Below, piece by piece: positions 49,622 to 57,891 of a DNA stretch of 64,000 nucleotides. The position numbers and the translations under genes were made by a program. Within the stretch, counting starts at the first letter, position 1; the number at the start of each line of letters is the position of its first letter. The notes beneath the pieces were generated by a model, which worked only from the letters and a program-made list of their open reading frames with translations, was not told the origin of the DNA and ran no database searches. Origin of the DNA: CAKSEI01 sp964403505 (GTDB taxonomy: Bacteria > Bacillota > Clostridia > Oscillospirales > CAG-272); NCBI GenBank assembly GCA_964403505.1, contig CAYOFP010000001.1, positions 128,636-192,635 on the forward strand. Direction: 5' to 3'.

Positions 49622-49939
49622 TTATAGTCTTTTGCAAAATCCTTTGCGGTGACAGTTCGGGCATCGGCAAACATACATGCCTGCATTATCCTCTATCAGT
49701 ACCGAAAATTCATACCATTTCGGCGTAAATTCCGTTTGGCAGATCGGACACCGGTAGTTTCGACCGATCCGAACCCTCTGCACGATCAGCAGGACAACGA
49801 AACAGGCAAACAGCAGCGGCACCCAGACCATGTACCACGGCAAATAGCCGAGATGTTCTCCGTTCCAATGCACTTCCACCTCACATGAGGTCAAAAAGGT
49901 TGTACACCCAAGCAGGGACGCAAATAATATTCGTTTCAT
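49622..49939 (-). CDS. Lipoprotein-like membrane protein with zinc ribbon
   Basis: 105 residues from ATG 49939 (GGAGATCGAAC upstream). The start MKRILFASLLGCTTFLTSC has a lipobox (LTSC). A membrane helix follows (WYMVWVPLLFACFVVLLIV, about 33-51) and then a zinc ribbon, CPICQTEFTP and CPNCHRKGF, probably on the inside. Having both a lipobox and a second helix is unusual for so short a protein. Downstream of rplL on the same strand but separated from it by a strong terminator. Unknown function. Confidence 0.6.
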   Translation of the reverse strand: MKRILFASLLGCTTFLTSCEVEVHWNGEHLGYLPWYMVWVPLLFACFVVLLIVQRVRIGRNYRCPICQTEFTPKWYEFSVLIEDNAGMYVCRCPNCHRKGFCKRL

Positions 49940-49966
49940 TGTTCGATCTCCTCTGTGCTTATTATG

Positions 49967-49998
49967 AAAAATGACGGGCGAAATGCCCGTCATTTTTT
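49967..49998 (-). terminator. Terminator of rplJ-rplL
   Basis: AAAAATGACGGGC (49967-49979), loop GAAAT, GCCCGTCATTTTT (49985-49997). It starts 15 bp after the rplL stop. Confidence 0.85.
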
Positions 49999-50012
49999 AG
50001 CTGTATCTTAAA

Positions 50013-50390
50013 TTACTTAAGTTCAACAACTGCGCCTGCAGCCTCGAGCTGAGCCTTGAGAGCCTCAGCGTCGTCCTTGCTGACAGCTTCCTTAACTGCC
50101 TTAGGAGCAGCCTCAACGAGATCCTTTGCGTCCTTAAGACCGAGACCTGTTGCCTCACGTACTGCCTTGATAACGTCGAGCTTCTTAGCTCCTGCTTCCT
50201 TCAGGATTACGTCGAACTCAGTCTTCTCTTCCTCAGCTGCTGCTGCGGGAGCTGCGCCGCCTGCTACTGCTACGGGAGCTGCTGCAGATACGCCGAATTC
50301 CTCCTCGAGCGCCTTTACGAGGTCATTCATCTCGAGAATTGTAAGTGATTTGATTTCTTCAAGAATCGAAAGTGCCTTTTCGCTTGCCAT
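50013..50390 (-). CDS. rplL: 50S ribosomal protein L7/L12
   Basis: 125 residues. N-terminal dimerisation domain (about 1-33), Ala-rich hinge (about 35-52), then the C-terminal factor-binding domain with KTEFDVILKEAGAKKLDVIK and REATGLGLKDAKDLVEAAP, the surface that binds elongation factors. L7/L12 dimers form the stalk on L10. ATG 50390 has TTGGAGGATATTT upstream. Second gene of rplJ-rplL. Confidence 0.97.
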   Translation of the reverse strand: MASEKALSILEEIKSLTILEMNDLVKALEEEFGVSAAAPVAVAGGAAPAAAAEEEKTEFDVILKEAGAKKLDVIKAVREATGLGLKDAKDLVEAAPKAVKEAVSKDDAEALKAQLEAAGAVVELK

Positions 50391-50428
50391 TTTAAATATC
50401 CTCCAATAATAGATGTTTTCAGCCGTAA

Positions 50429-50953
50429 TTATTCAGCAGCGGCTTCTGCTGCGGGCTCCTCTGAGCCGTCCTTGTCGATGATAGCCTGAAGAGCATAAGC
50501 CAGGTTGTAAAGAGGAGCCTTTACGCTGCCCATGATCTTTGCCACCATTGTTTCCTTAGAAGGAACTTTGGATATCTCGGTGACCTCTGCCGCCTCGATA
50601 ACCTTACCGTCGATAAATCCGCCCTTGACTTCAAAAGTCTCGACCTTTTCTGCGTATTCGCAGAGAACCTTTGCAGGAGCAATCGGATCGTCTGTGCTGA
50701 CAGCGATAGCAGTCATGCCGTCCAGCTTATCGCTGAAGTCATAACCTGCATCGGAGCATGCTCTGCCGATGACCGAGTTCTTATAAACCTTGTACTCAAC
50801 GCCTGCTGCGCGGAGCGCCGCACGCATCTTGGTATCGTCTTCAACGCTGATACCGGAATAGTTTACGAGAACACCTGCACTTGCCGCTTTGACCTTTTCG
50901 GAAAGAGCTTCGACAACTGCCTTCTTGGATTCAAGAATTTTTGCACTTGGCAT
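50429..50953 (-). CDS. rplJ: 50S ribosomal protein L10
   Basis: 174 residues, base of the L7/L12 stalk. MPSAKILESKKAVVEALSEK, then GVLVNYSGISVEDDTKMRAA and VYKNSVIGRACSDAG are typical; the C-terminal helix that binds L7/L12 ends in an Ala/Glu-rich tail. ATG 50953 has CGGAGGTAAAAGAA upstream. A longer frame upstream lies in the leader and is discarded. Expression is probably controlled by L10 binding to the leader RNA (50977-51110). Confidence 0.96.
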   Translation of the reverse strand: MPSAKILESKKAVVEALSEKVKAASAGVLVNYSGISVEDDTKMRAALRAAGVEYKVYKNSVIGRACSDAGYDFSDKLDGMTAIAVSTDDPIAPAKVLCEYAEKVETFEVKGGFIDGKVIEAAEVTEISKVPSKETMVAKIMGSVKAPLYNLAYALQAIIDKDGSEEPAAEAAAE

Positions 50954-50976
50954 ATTTCTTTTACCTCCGAATGGTT

Positions 50977-51110
50977 TTCCCAAAAACAAAAAACTTTCTT
51001 CCGGCTACGGTGCACAAAAAGAAAGCTCAAATAACTCAAATAAGTATAAGTTTTCTCCTCGGCAGGAAGCCATATGGCTATTACCGTAACCTGCTGTCTT
51101 TGGATTACCC
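50977..51110 (-). ncRNA. L10 leader with attenuator
   Basis: Minus strand, between the promoter and rplJ. AAAGACAGCAGG and CCTGCCGAGG are the hallmark pairing segments of the L10 leader. Near the gene CTTTCTT (51025-51019) can pair with AAGAAAG (51000-50994), followed by TTTTTTGTTTTT, forming a terminator that L10 binding would favour or oppose. Known for Firmicutes rplJL; here recognised by motif only. Confidence 0.75.
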
Positions 51111-51114
51111 GAAT

Positions 51115-51143
51115 ATTATAACACCCCCTGAGCGCTTTGTCAA
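51115..51143 (-). promoter_or_regulatory. Perfect-consensus SigA promoter of rplJ-rplL, inside an inverted repeat
   Basis: Minus strand TTGACA (51143-51138), 17 nt, TATAAT (51120-51115). ACACCCC (51121-51127) and GGGGTGT (51144-51150) form a hairpin around the -35 and spacer; on the minus strand it could also terminate the transcript arriving from the dockerin gene. Confidence 0.8.
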
Positions 51144-51224
51144 GGGGTGTTAGTGATTTTTTATTTATTTTGTCTAAGGACTTAGTTTTACCTCACGCAA
51201 ATATTAAATATACAATCCGTCAAA

Positions 51225-54200
51225 TCAGAACGGGGAGAAAGTATATCCCTGCCATCCGGCGACAAAACGTATCAGCCTGGTAAGGTCGGTCTGATTCGGT
51301 TTCTTTGATGATCCTATCTTCAAATTATGCACATTGACCGCATCCACATTCATGCCGTCAACATCCGCACCTGCGAGATATCTGCCGAGGAGCATGATAT
51401 CCTCTGCGTTTACGCATCCGTCACCGTCTGCATCGCCGTAGAGACCCACGCTGTACTGTACCGTGACCGTCTCATGGCAATCCTGACATACCGCGCTCTT
51501 TTCGCCCGTGCCGTTTTCAGGAGCGATGATCGTCACCATGTACTCGCCGAGTACATGGTCATGAGAAGACAGTAAATCAATCGCGTTCTGCAAATTTTCA
51601 ATTTGCCCGGCACTTTCTGAGGCAGTTATATGATTATTCAATGCCTTTTCAGCGTTTTCAATAGCAGAAGTCAAAATCGCAAATGACGCGCTTGAATAAT
51701 CATTGCAATCATAGGATTTCGCTTGGTTGATTTTATCTTTCAATGCAAAATAATTATCATTACGCAAAAATTCAGCAGTAAGTACAACCGGACTGTCAGG
51801 CATAATAAAACTATTATTCTCAACAGTTATTCCATTGTATTTTAATGATCCTTCTACATAGATGTATCCGGCATTTTCCAAAATCCGTATATTTTCAACC
51901 CTTGATTCTATTTCGACACTAAAAGGTGCGACAATATATCCGCCAGATGCTTTGCGCGTGATAATTTGCGTTCGTTTACTGAAAACAGCGGTCAAAGATG
52001 CGTCTTCTTTAACGATAAAAGTATATTCCGGCGATGTGCTAACCGTCGCCCCGGATGCATCGATCCATTTGGAAAATCTGTATTTATATGTCGGCGTTGC
52101 CGTCACGGTAACTTCTGCGCCACCGAAAGTCTCAATCCTTTCTTCTGATACAGTGCCCTTTTCTATATCTTCGCTATGTATATCAACAGAGCATGGATTT
52201 CCGACAGTTGGATATGAATCGACATTGTCTTTCAGTCCGTCGTTATCGTAGTCGACAAATGTGGAATTTGTGCCATTGTCATATAAAGTGAATGGGTGCC
52301 CATTATGATTAAACAACTTGGTAACCGTGATTGGGGAAGTGAAGACAACACCTTCTGTATTATTAATAATAAAACTACCTGCGTTTATCCCCTCAATATT
52401 TTGTAATGTTGTTCCTTCTAAAATAATAGTGTGCGAACCACTTGGTGTAATTGTGACCCCGCCGGTCTTTAAATAATTTCCTTTTAAAACTAATTGTCCC
52501 GCATTCAAATTACAAACATAACCTTTTTCGTACCCAATTCCAAATCCGTATATAATACTTTCGTTCAATGCATCTGTGCAAAAATCACCATTTACAATCC
52601 ATACTGAATTTGACGAGTATTGATTTAACGAAACAAATCTATTGCTTGCGCTAAAGTCTCCATTAACTGTTAAATTTCCGTACAAGCACAAATGAAACCA
52701 ATTATTGCCGGTGTTATAGCAATTTGAACCCTTTAAACTGAAATCACCGTTTACAAAAAAATTTGCATTTTCGTAAATATATATCCAGCCATTTGTTACA
52801 TAGGTCCAATGCACTTCAGCTGAAAAGTTTACATTGTTTCCCACATTTATTATATTATAATCGAATAGTTTAATTAAACTATTCGAGTAAAAATTGTTAT
52901 ATATGTTTAACTCGCCATATACATAAAGATGGATAGAATTTTCTCCATACCCTATTCTTTGATTACCTTTTAGAGTAAGATTTTTCACATTGAATTGTCC
53001 GCCTGAATCAATGGTAAATGTTGAAACCGAATTTGCACCATGATTACCTGCACTAATATATGCATCACCCTTAACATCCAGCAAACCCTTGGCGCCAATA
53101 GCTATTATACCGCCAGCAACACTTCCAGAATAATAATCCCCCTCAACCGTAATATTATTGTTAATTGTTAGCGAACGACTGATAGTCAATTCGGGAACAA
53201 TCAAATCGCAATTATCGTATTCTACATTTTTATCAATAACAAGTGGCGCTAAAATCCTATTATGAAATGTAACTAAACAAGTAGTATCTTTATCGTTATC
53301 AGAAACAATTATTGGTTTATTAAATTCATATTTTTTGTTAGTTATCGTTGCTTTTTCAACTCTTTCATCTACATTAATCTTTTTCACTTCATTTCTAATA
53401 TAATCTATGAATTTAGGACATTTAAAAAAGCAATCATTATATTCATATTCAATTGTCTTGCCCAATAACTGTTCTGCATATTTTTTCCCTGACTTAAAAA
53501 TTGATGTATATATTTTATAAAAGTATTCAAAATCATCAATAGTATCGGAATATACTAAATCGGTATTAAAATAGATTAATTTTTTATTCATTTCATATTG
53601 AGCTGAATATAAAAACTTAACTAAATAAATATAAGTTATATATTCTTCTGCCGAGGGATGTTTCCAAATAACATCAAAGAATAACCAACCTGTAAATTGC
53701 CCTGCTATACTAATTAGTTTAACTATCGGCTCATCAAATCCAAAGAAATCCCCAATTTTATCAAGAATATTGTCAATAACCTCTTTTGTAATTGTTTCAA
53801 CAATATATGTAGCATAATTGGTTGTAATATTAGATTTAATCCTTTTTAATCCTTTTATTAAATCCTCATCTAAATCATCAAATGCCAATATATAATCAAT
53901 TAGGTCAACCTCCACATTTTGATAAAATAAAATTGTGTTGATGCACTTAGTCAATTTTACTATGTGTTCCCAGTCTTTTATATCATCTTTATAATATTTA
54001 TAAAATGTATTAGTTATTTCCGTTCTATTTTTTATATTTAATTTGCCTATTGCAACATCAAATTCACAAGTTTTGTTTATCGATTGTTGTAAAACATTAT
54101 CGTATTGTTCTTCTAAAGTATGATTTTCGATAAACGCTTTGTTAAAATTATCAATAAAACTTAAAGAGTTTTTTAGCGCTTTTAATGATGCGGATTCTTT

Positions 54201-54629
54201 ATTAACAACATTACTCCAAAATTCACTGGTTTCATCTTCATAAATGTTTTTTAACACATCAGTTATTGCTTTATCTGCCGATTCATTGTTCATCTTAGAT
54301 GTTACACCTATAGCATCAGTAATCGCATAAAAAGTTTTACTGAAACTTCCTACCGACTTAAGAGAAGTTTCCAATGATGCAAAAAATTGATCATCTAAAT
54401 TATTAAACTGTTCACCCGCATTAATAATTGAATCTGTAATTGGTTTTCTCATAACATCATTGTAATGCATTAAATACCAAGTATATCCATAGTATACATC
54501 TGTATAACTAACATCTGTAAAGTCTTGTTCAGAGGACGCTTTTGAAATGGCAGAGACCGGTAATTTCAAATATGTTAATACCCCAAAAGAAATTGCAAAT
54601 GTTAACACCAAACTGATAAACCTTTTCAT
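51225..54629 (-). CDS. Large secreted protein with beta-helix-like region, InlB repeat, FIVAR and dockerin
   Basis: 1134 residues from ATG 54629 (TTTAGGAGGTTATC). Signal peptide to about 27 (KLPVSAIS). Residues about 30-430 are helical with no family I recognise. About 440-770 is rich in Asn/Gly/Ser with strand-turn spacing (VNGDFSLKGSNCYNTGN, VNGDFSASNRFVSLNQ) like a beta-helix. Then a Ca-binding-type loop (DYDNDGLKDNVDSYP), an InlB-type repeat (YRFSKWIDASGATVSTSP), a FIVAR-like helix bundle (LKDKINQAKSYDCNDYSSAS) and a C-terminal dockerin: GDADGDGCVNAEDIMLLGRY keeps a full calcium loop, the second repeat (PNQTDLTRLIRFVAGW) is degenerate. DNA coding for residues 1-800 is very A/T-rich, the rest is not. 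Confidence 0.75.
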   Translation of the reverse strand: MKRFISLVLTFAISFGVLTYLKLPVSAISKASSEQDFTDVSYTDVYYGYTWYLMHYNDVMRKPITDSIINAGEQFNNLDDQFFASLETSLKSVGSFSKTFYAITDAIGVTSKMNNESADKAITDVLKNIYEDETSEFWSNVVNKESASLKALKNSLSFIDNFNKAFIENHTLEEQYDNVLQQSINKTCEFDVAIGKLNIKNRTEITNTFYKYYKDDIKDWEHIVKLTKCINTILFYQNVEVDLIDYILAFDDLDEDLIKGLKRIKSNITTNYATYIVETITKEVIDNILDKIGDFFGFDEPIVKLISIAGQFTGWLFFDVIWKHPSAEEYITYIYLVKFLYSAQYEMNKKLIYFNTDLVYSDTIDDFEYFYKIYTSIFKSGKKYAEQLLGKTIEYEYNDCFFKCPKFIDYIRNEVKKINVDERVEKATITNKKYEFNKPIIVSDNDKDTTCLVTFHNRILAPLVIDKNVEYDNCDLIVPELTISRSLTINNNITVEGDYYSGSVAGGIIAIGAKGLLDVKGDAYISAGNHGANSVSTFTIDSGGQFNVKNLTLKGNQRIGYGENSIHLYVYGELNIYNNFYSNSLIKLFDYNIINVGNNVNFSAEVHWTYVTNGWIYIYENANFFVNGDFSLKGSNCYNTGNNWFHLCLYGNLTVNGDFSASNRFVSLNQYSSNSVWIVNGDFCTDALNESIIYGFGIGYEKGYVCNLNAGQLVLKGNYLKTGGVTITPSGSHTIILEGTTLQNIEGINAGSFIINNTEGVVFTSPITVTKLFNHNGHPFTLYDNGTNSTFVDYDNDGLKDNVDSYPTVGNPCSVDIHSEDIEKGTVSEERIETFGGAEVTVTATPTYKYRFSKWIDASGATVSTSPEYTFIVKEDASLTAVFSKRTQIITRKASGGYIVAPFSVEIESRVENIRILENAGYIYVEGSLKYNGITVENNSFIMPDSPVVLTAEFLRNDNYFALKDKINQAKSYDCNDYSSASFAILTSAIENAEKALNNHITASESAGQIENLQNAIDLLSSHDHVLGEYMVTIIAPENGTGEKSAVCQDCHETVTVQYSVGLYGDADGDGCVNAEDIMLLGRYLAGADVDGMNVDAVNVHNLKIGSSKKPNQTDLTRLIRFVAGWQGYTFSPF

Positions 54630-54717
54630 GATAACCTCCTAAATTTAATTGATATTATTACTATATAATAAACAAGTAATATCTTCACCATTATACATAG
54701 CATGATATTGTCATAAT

Positions 54718-54746
54718 ATTATACAACGTTATTTTCGTTTTGTCAA
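54718..54746 (-). promoter_or_regulatory. Perfect-consensus SigA promoter of the dockerin gene
   Basis: Minus strand TTGACA (54746-54741), 17 nt, TATAAT (54723-54718), with AACGTT (54725-54730) in the spacer. The 5' leader is about 80 nt. Confidence 0.8.
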
Positions 54747-54775
54747 CTTAAATTTCGTTCGAGATAGAATAAAGA

Positions 54776-54793
54776 AAACGTTTCCTGTATAAT
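54776..54793 (+). promoter_or_regulatory. Palindrome AAACGTTT and -10 element before the XRE gene
   Basis: AAACGTTT (54776-54783) and TATAAT (54788-54793) lie 20 to 40 bp before the regulator start. No good -35 was found, so the promoter may be activator-dependent or weak. Confidence 0.4.
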
Positions 54794-54813
54794 ATACGCA
54801 GGAGGACGTTGCT

Positions 54814-55149
54814 ATGAAATTTTGTGATATTCTGCGAGAGCTGATCGAAGATAGCGATTTGACGCAAAAGCAGTTTGCCGCCGATCTGCACATCCCTGCC
54901 TCAACCGTCGGCGGATATGTTCAGGGTACGAGCGAGCCTGATTTCTCAACGCTTCTGCAGATTGCCGATTACTTCAGCGTTACGACAGATTATCTGCTCG
55001 ATCGGCGCAATCATAACTCTGTTTCATCACGGGAAGACGATCTTTTACGTGTCTTCTCCCGTCTTACTCCCGAGCAGCAGCGCATTTATATTGAACAGGG
55101 AAAAGCATTCTCCCGAGTGGGATACAAAAACGGAAAATCGGCGCAATAG
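54814..55149 (+). CDS. XRE-family helix-turn-helix regulator
   Basis: 111 residues. N-terminal Cro/C1-type domain (about 5-62): LTQKQFAADLHIPASTVGGY (helices two and three), SEPDFSTLLQIADYFSVTTD, YLLDRR, then a short helical tail (EDDLLRVFSRLTPEQQRIYI) typical of Firmicutes XRE regulators. ATG 54814 has GCAGGAGGACGTTGCT. Divergent from the dockerin gene with 184 bp between, containing AACGTT-type palindromes near both promoters, so it probably regulates itself and perhaps the neighbour. A terminator overlaps its stop codon. Confidence 0.85.
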   Translation: MKFCDILRELIEDSDLTQKQFAADLHIPASTVGGYVQGTSEPDFSTLLQIADYFSVTTDYLLDRRNHNSVSSREDDLLRVFSRLTPEQQRIYIEQGKAFSRVGYKNGKSAQ

Positions 55150-55170
55150 ACCGATTTTCCGTATTTTTAT
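55130..55170 (+). terminator. Terminator overlapping the XRE stop codon
   Basis: ACGGAAAATCGG (55130-55141), loop with the TAG stop, CCGATTTTCCGT (55151-55162), then ATTTTTAT. Confidence 0.8.
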
Positions 55171-55190
55171 TTTATAGATACCCAAAAGAA

Positions 55191-55560
55191 AGGGCGAACC
55201 CCCGGCGAGGGTTCGCCCTCTTTTGCGCTCTGCGCAAAATTCACCCACTCCTGCGCTTTTATAAGGCAGAAGTGTTTCGCCGGCAGCAAGCGGCGATTTA
55301 AGGCTCTGCCTTAAAAATCCGGTCGCTTTTTGAAAAAAGCAACGCAAAAACTTTATCTCTGTCGCCGAGAAATCTTCCCATCAAAAGTTTTTGAAAGGGG
55401 TGCGGGGTGAGGTTGCCTGCGCCGCCGGTGGCGGATGAAGCAGACATAACGAAGTGCAGCGGTCGGCGATTGACAAGGTGCGTTCCGCACCGCAGGCAGA
55501 GCCGGGCACCGCAAAAGGAGAACTTTTTTCAAAAAGTTTCCCCCGCATAAAACACAAACA
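55191..55560. repeat. Non-coding, hairpin-rich repeat region
   Basis: 370 bp without a credible gene between the XRE regulator and truB. It opens with a perfect hairpin AGGGCGAACCC/GGGTTCGCCCT (55191-55219) followed by CTTTTGC, and includes AAGGCTCTGCCTT, GCGCTCTGCGC, GCCGCCGGTGGC and AACTTTTTTCAAAAAGTTT. The phrase AAAGTTTTTGAAAGGGGTGC near 55385 and its partly inverted counterpart near 55520 suggest a decayed palindromic element. It may terminate the rbfA-nrnA-truB transcript. Confidence 0.55.
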
Positions 55561-55564
55561 AGCT

Positions 55565-56470
55565 CTATATCACAAACTGTTTTATCGGTTTGATCGCCGT
55601 GCCGTCGGGGTATTCACGCACCTCGCCGAGTGCGAAGAAGCCTTCGCTTCCGCACAGGCGCACACGGGTGCCCGCAGGAAGATCGAGCGATATCTTTTTT
55701 AAATATATCTCAAGTCCCGAGTGTGCGAGCTTCTCGAAAAATGCGGGCAGGAGCACTGCCTTCAAATCGGAAAAAAGCTCTTCTATCGGCATGAGCGCCG
55801 CTATGCGCTCCGCTTCGCTCATTTCTTCAAGCTCTTTAAGCATTTTTGCGTGCTCAAGCGTGAAAAGTCCGCTTCTTGTTCGCTTGAGGGTCTTCATTAC
55901 CCCTCTGCAGCCGAGAGTGCGTCCGATATCGGCGCACAGGGTGCGTATATAGGTACCCGACGAACAGCTCACCTCTAATATATATTCATCCTCCGTCTCG
56001 CCCTGCGTGACGCCGAGCGAATGAACGGTGATCTCCCTCGGTTGCCGGTCGATTTCGATATTCTTTCTTGCGAGGTCGACGAGCTTTCGTCCGCCGATCT
56101 TGATCGCCGAGTACATGGGAGGTATCTGACTTATTTGGCCTGTAAATTCTTTACATACCGCCTCGACCGCATCACGCCCGGGCAGTACACCGTCATAGCG
56201 GGATGTCACAGTTCCCGTGATATCCTCGGTATCGGTCTCGATGCCGAGCTTCAGCGTGGCGATATACTCCTTACTGTCGCAGGAAAGAAACTCTGCCGCC
56301 TTCGCCGCACGTCCCACCATCACGACCAGTGCACCGGTCGCAAGAGGATCGAGCGTGCCTGTATGTCCGACTCTCTTCGTATTATAAAGGCGGCGCACCC
56401 GATTCACCACATCGTGAGAGGTAGCGCCCTGCTCCTTATAGATACATAAAACTCCCGAGGGCTCGCTCAT
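55565..56470 (-). CDS. truB: tRNA pseudouridine55 synthase
   Basis: 301 residues. Converts U55 of tRNA to pseudouridine. Signatures: GVLCIYKEQGATSHDVVNRV, then KRVGHTGTLDPLATG with the catalytic Asp, SKEYIATLKLGIETDTEDIT, QIPPMYSAIKIGGRKL and SSGTYIRTLCADIGRTLG. A C-terminal PUA-like segment covers about 230-301. ATG 56470 overlaps the nrnA stop (ATGA). The order rbfA-nrnA-truB is a common Firmicutes arrangement. Confidence 0.95.
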   Translation of the reverse strand: MSEPSGVLCIYKEQGATSHDVVNRVRRLYNTKRVGHTGTLDPLATGALVVMVGRAAKAAEFLSCDSKEYIATLKLGIETDTEDITGTVTSRYDGVLPGRDAVEAVCKEFTGQISQIPPMYSAIKIGGRKLVDLARKNIEIDRQPREITVHSLGVTQGETEDEYILEVSCSSGTYIRTLCADIGRTLGCRGVMKTLKRTRSGLFTLEHAKMLKELEEMSEAERIAALMPIEELFSDLKAVLLPAFFEKLAHSGLEIYLKKISLDLPAGTRVRLCGSEGFFALGEVREYPDGTAIKPIKQFVI

Positions 56471-57423
56471 TCAAACACCTTTTGACAGACCTGTAACATT
56501 TTCTCTTCCGCTTCCGCAGGACTTTTCGCCGTAAGCGTGCATCCTGCCGCACGGATATGACCGCCGCCGCCGAACGCCGCACAAAGCTCGGCGCAGTTCA
56601 CGCCCTCGCATGAACGCATGGAGAGGCGGAATCTTTCCGCATCTTCGCCGTCCTGCTTTATCGCCACGGCGAGCATCACGCCCGATATCTCCCGCAAAAG
56701 CGAGGATGCATTGCCGAGGTCCTTGTCGCAAAAGCCGTATTTTTCCTTTTTTTCGTTCGTTATTGTGACATATCTGATCTTGCCGTCGCAGGCGCTTTTC
56801 ATATCCGAATAAACAACGCCGCATGCCACCGCCTCACTGAGCGGCTTTTTCTCAAAAAGCGCCTCGGAAATAGCCGCCGTATGCGCTCCGAGCGCAAGCA
56901 GCTCACCTACCGTATCGAATGTCTTTTTCGTCACATTTGAATATTTAAAGCACCCGGTATCGGAGGCGATCGCACCGTATAGACAGTCTGCGATCTCGGC
57001 ATCCATCACGCCGAGTTCTTTTGCAATATCGAAAACGATCTCGCCTGCTGCCGCCGCATCGGGGCGCACGATAGCGAGCTTGCCGAAATCAGTCGAAACG
57101 GCATGATGATCTATTTTGATATCCGTCTTATCCGCCCACGCTTCAAGAGACCCGAGCTGGGAGGGCGACGCCACATCGACGGTGATCACCGTGTCGCACG
57201 CAAACGGCGGCACGCTGTAGGTGCAAAGTCCCGGACACAAAAGCGCCAGGCGTGCAGGAACGGGATCTGCACACATGACCTCCGCCGCAGCACCGAGACG
57301 GGAAAGCAACGCACGGAGCGCAAATGCACTTCCGATCGCATCGCCGTCCGGGCGTGCGTGGCAAAAGACGAGCGCTTTTTTCGCACTCAGCAGTCTTTCT
57401 TTTATTTCAGACACAGTATTCAT
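56467..57423 (-). CDS. nrnA: Bifunctional oligoribonuclease/PAP phosphatase (DHH family)
   Basis: 318 residues: DHH domain (about 15-160) and DHHA1 domain (about 220-318). Metal-site motifs: HARPDGDAIGSAFALRALL (DxD), VITVDVASPSQLGSL, TDIKIDHHAVS (the DHH), ASDTGCFKYSN, and GGGGHIRAAGCTL at the end. NrnA degrades short oligoribonucleotides and can remove the 3'-phosphate from 3'-phosphoadenosine 5'-phosphate. It starts one base after the rbfA stop and its stop overlaps truB. Confidence 0.93.
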   Translation of the reverse strand: MNTVSEIKERLLSAKKALVFCHARPDGDAIGSAFALRALLSRLGAAAEVMCADPVPARLALLCPGLCTYSVPPFACDTVITVDVASPSQLGSLEAWADKTDIKIDHHAVSTDFGKLAIVRPDAAAAGEIVFDIAKELGVMDAEIADCLYGAIASDTGCFKYSNVTKKTFDTVGELLALGAHTAAISEALFEKKPLSEAVACGVVYSDMKSACDGKIRYVTITNEKKEKYGFCDKDLGNASSLLREISGVMLAVAIKQDGEDAERFRLSMRSCEGVNCAELCAAFGGGGHIRAAGCTLTAKSPAEAEEKMLQVCQKVFE

Positions 57424-57424
57424 T

Positions 57425-57772
57425 TTAATCCTGACCTACTTTTTTGAGCAATTCCATAATATGCGCTCCGTTTTCTGCAGAATCGTCGTGAATGAACGTC
57501 AGCTCGGGCGTGATGCGCAGGTTCAGCGTATGAGCGAGCTCACGCCGGATAAATCCCTTTGCAGAGTCGAGTCCCTTCTGCACCTCGGAGATATCCGCAC
57601 CCTTTGCTATTGCGCTGTAATATATCTTCGCATATTTGAAATCAGCCGTGACGAACGACGCCGTGACGCTGACGATATTTTTCTGTATTCTCGGGTCCTT
57701 GATCTCTCGGAGGATAGAGGAAAGCTCCCTCGTCATCTCCTCGTTTATCCTGCCCTTTCTGTAATTTGCCAT
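57425..57772 (-). CDS. rbfA: Ribosome-binding factor A
   Basis: 115 residues, KH-like fold. RbfA helps mature the 16S 5' end. MANYRKGRINEEMTRELSSI, IKDPRIQKNIVSVTASFVT, DFKYAKIYYSAI and LNLRITPELTFIHDDS are typical. ATG 57772 has ACGGAGAAATAAAT; the frame upstream into the promoter is ignored. Its promoter (57810-57838) is separate, so this rbfA is not cotranscribed with nusA-infB as in many species. Confidence 0.94.
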   Translation of the reverse strand: MANYRKGRINEEMTRELSSILREIKDPRIQKNIVSVTASFVTADFKYAKIYYSAIAKGADISEVQKGLDSAKGFIRRELAHTLNLRITPELTFIHDDSAENGAHIMELLKKVGQD

Positions 57773-57809
57773 ATATTTATTTCTCCGTTTTTTTCTCTGT
57801 TTTTTATTT

Positions 57810-57838
57810 ATTTTACCACAAACACGCTTTTCATTCAA
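57810..57838 (-). promoter_or_regulatory. SigA-type promoter of rbfA-nrnA-truB
   Basis: Minus strand TTGAAT (57838-57833), 17 nt, TAAAAT (57815-57810). Confidence 0.65.
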
Positions 57839-57845
57839 TAGATAA

Positions 57846-57874
57846 TTGAAAGAGAGAAAAAAATGTGATAAAAT
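57846..57874 (+). promoter_or_regulatory. SigA-type promoter of the SbcD-like operon
   Basis: TTGAAA (57846-57851), 17 nt, TAAAAT (57869-57874), with GGAGGTATGCC before ATG 57892. Back to back with the rbfA promoter. Confidence 0.65.
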
Positions 57875-57891
57875 AGATACGGAGGTATGCC

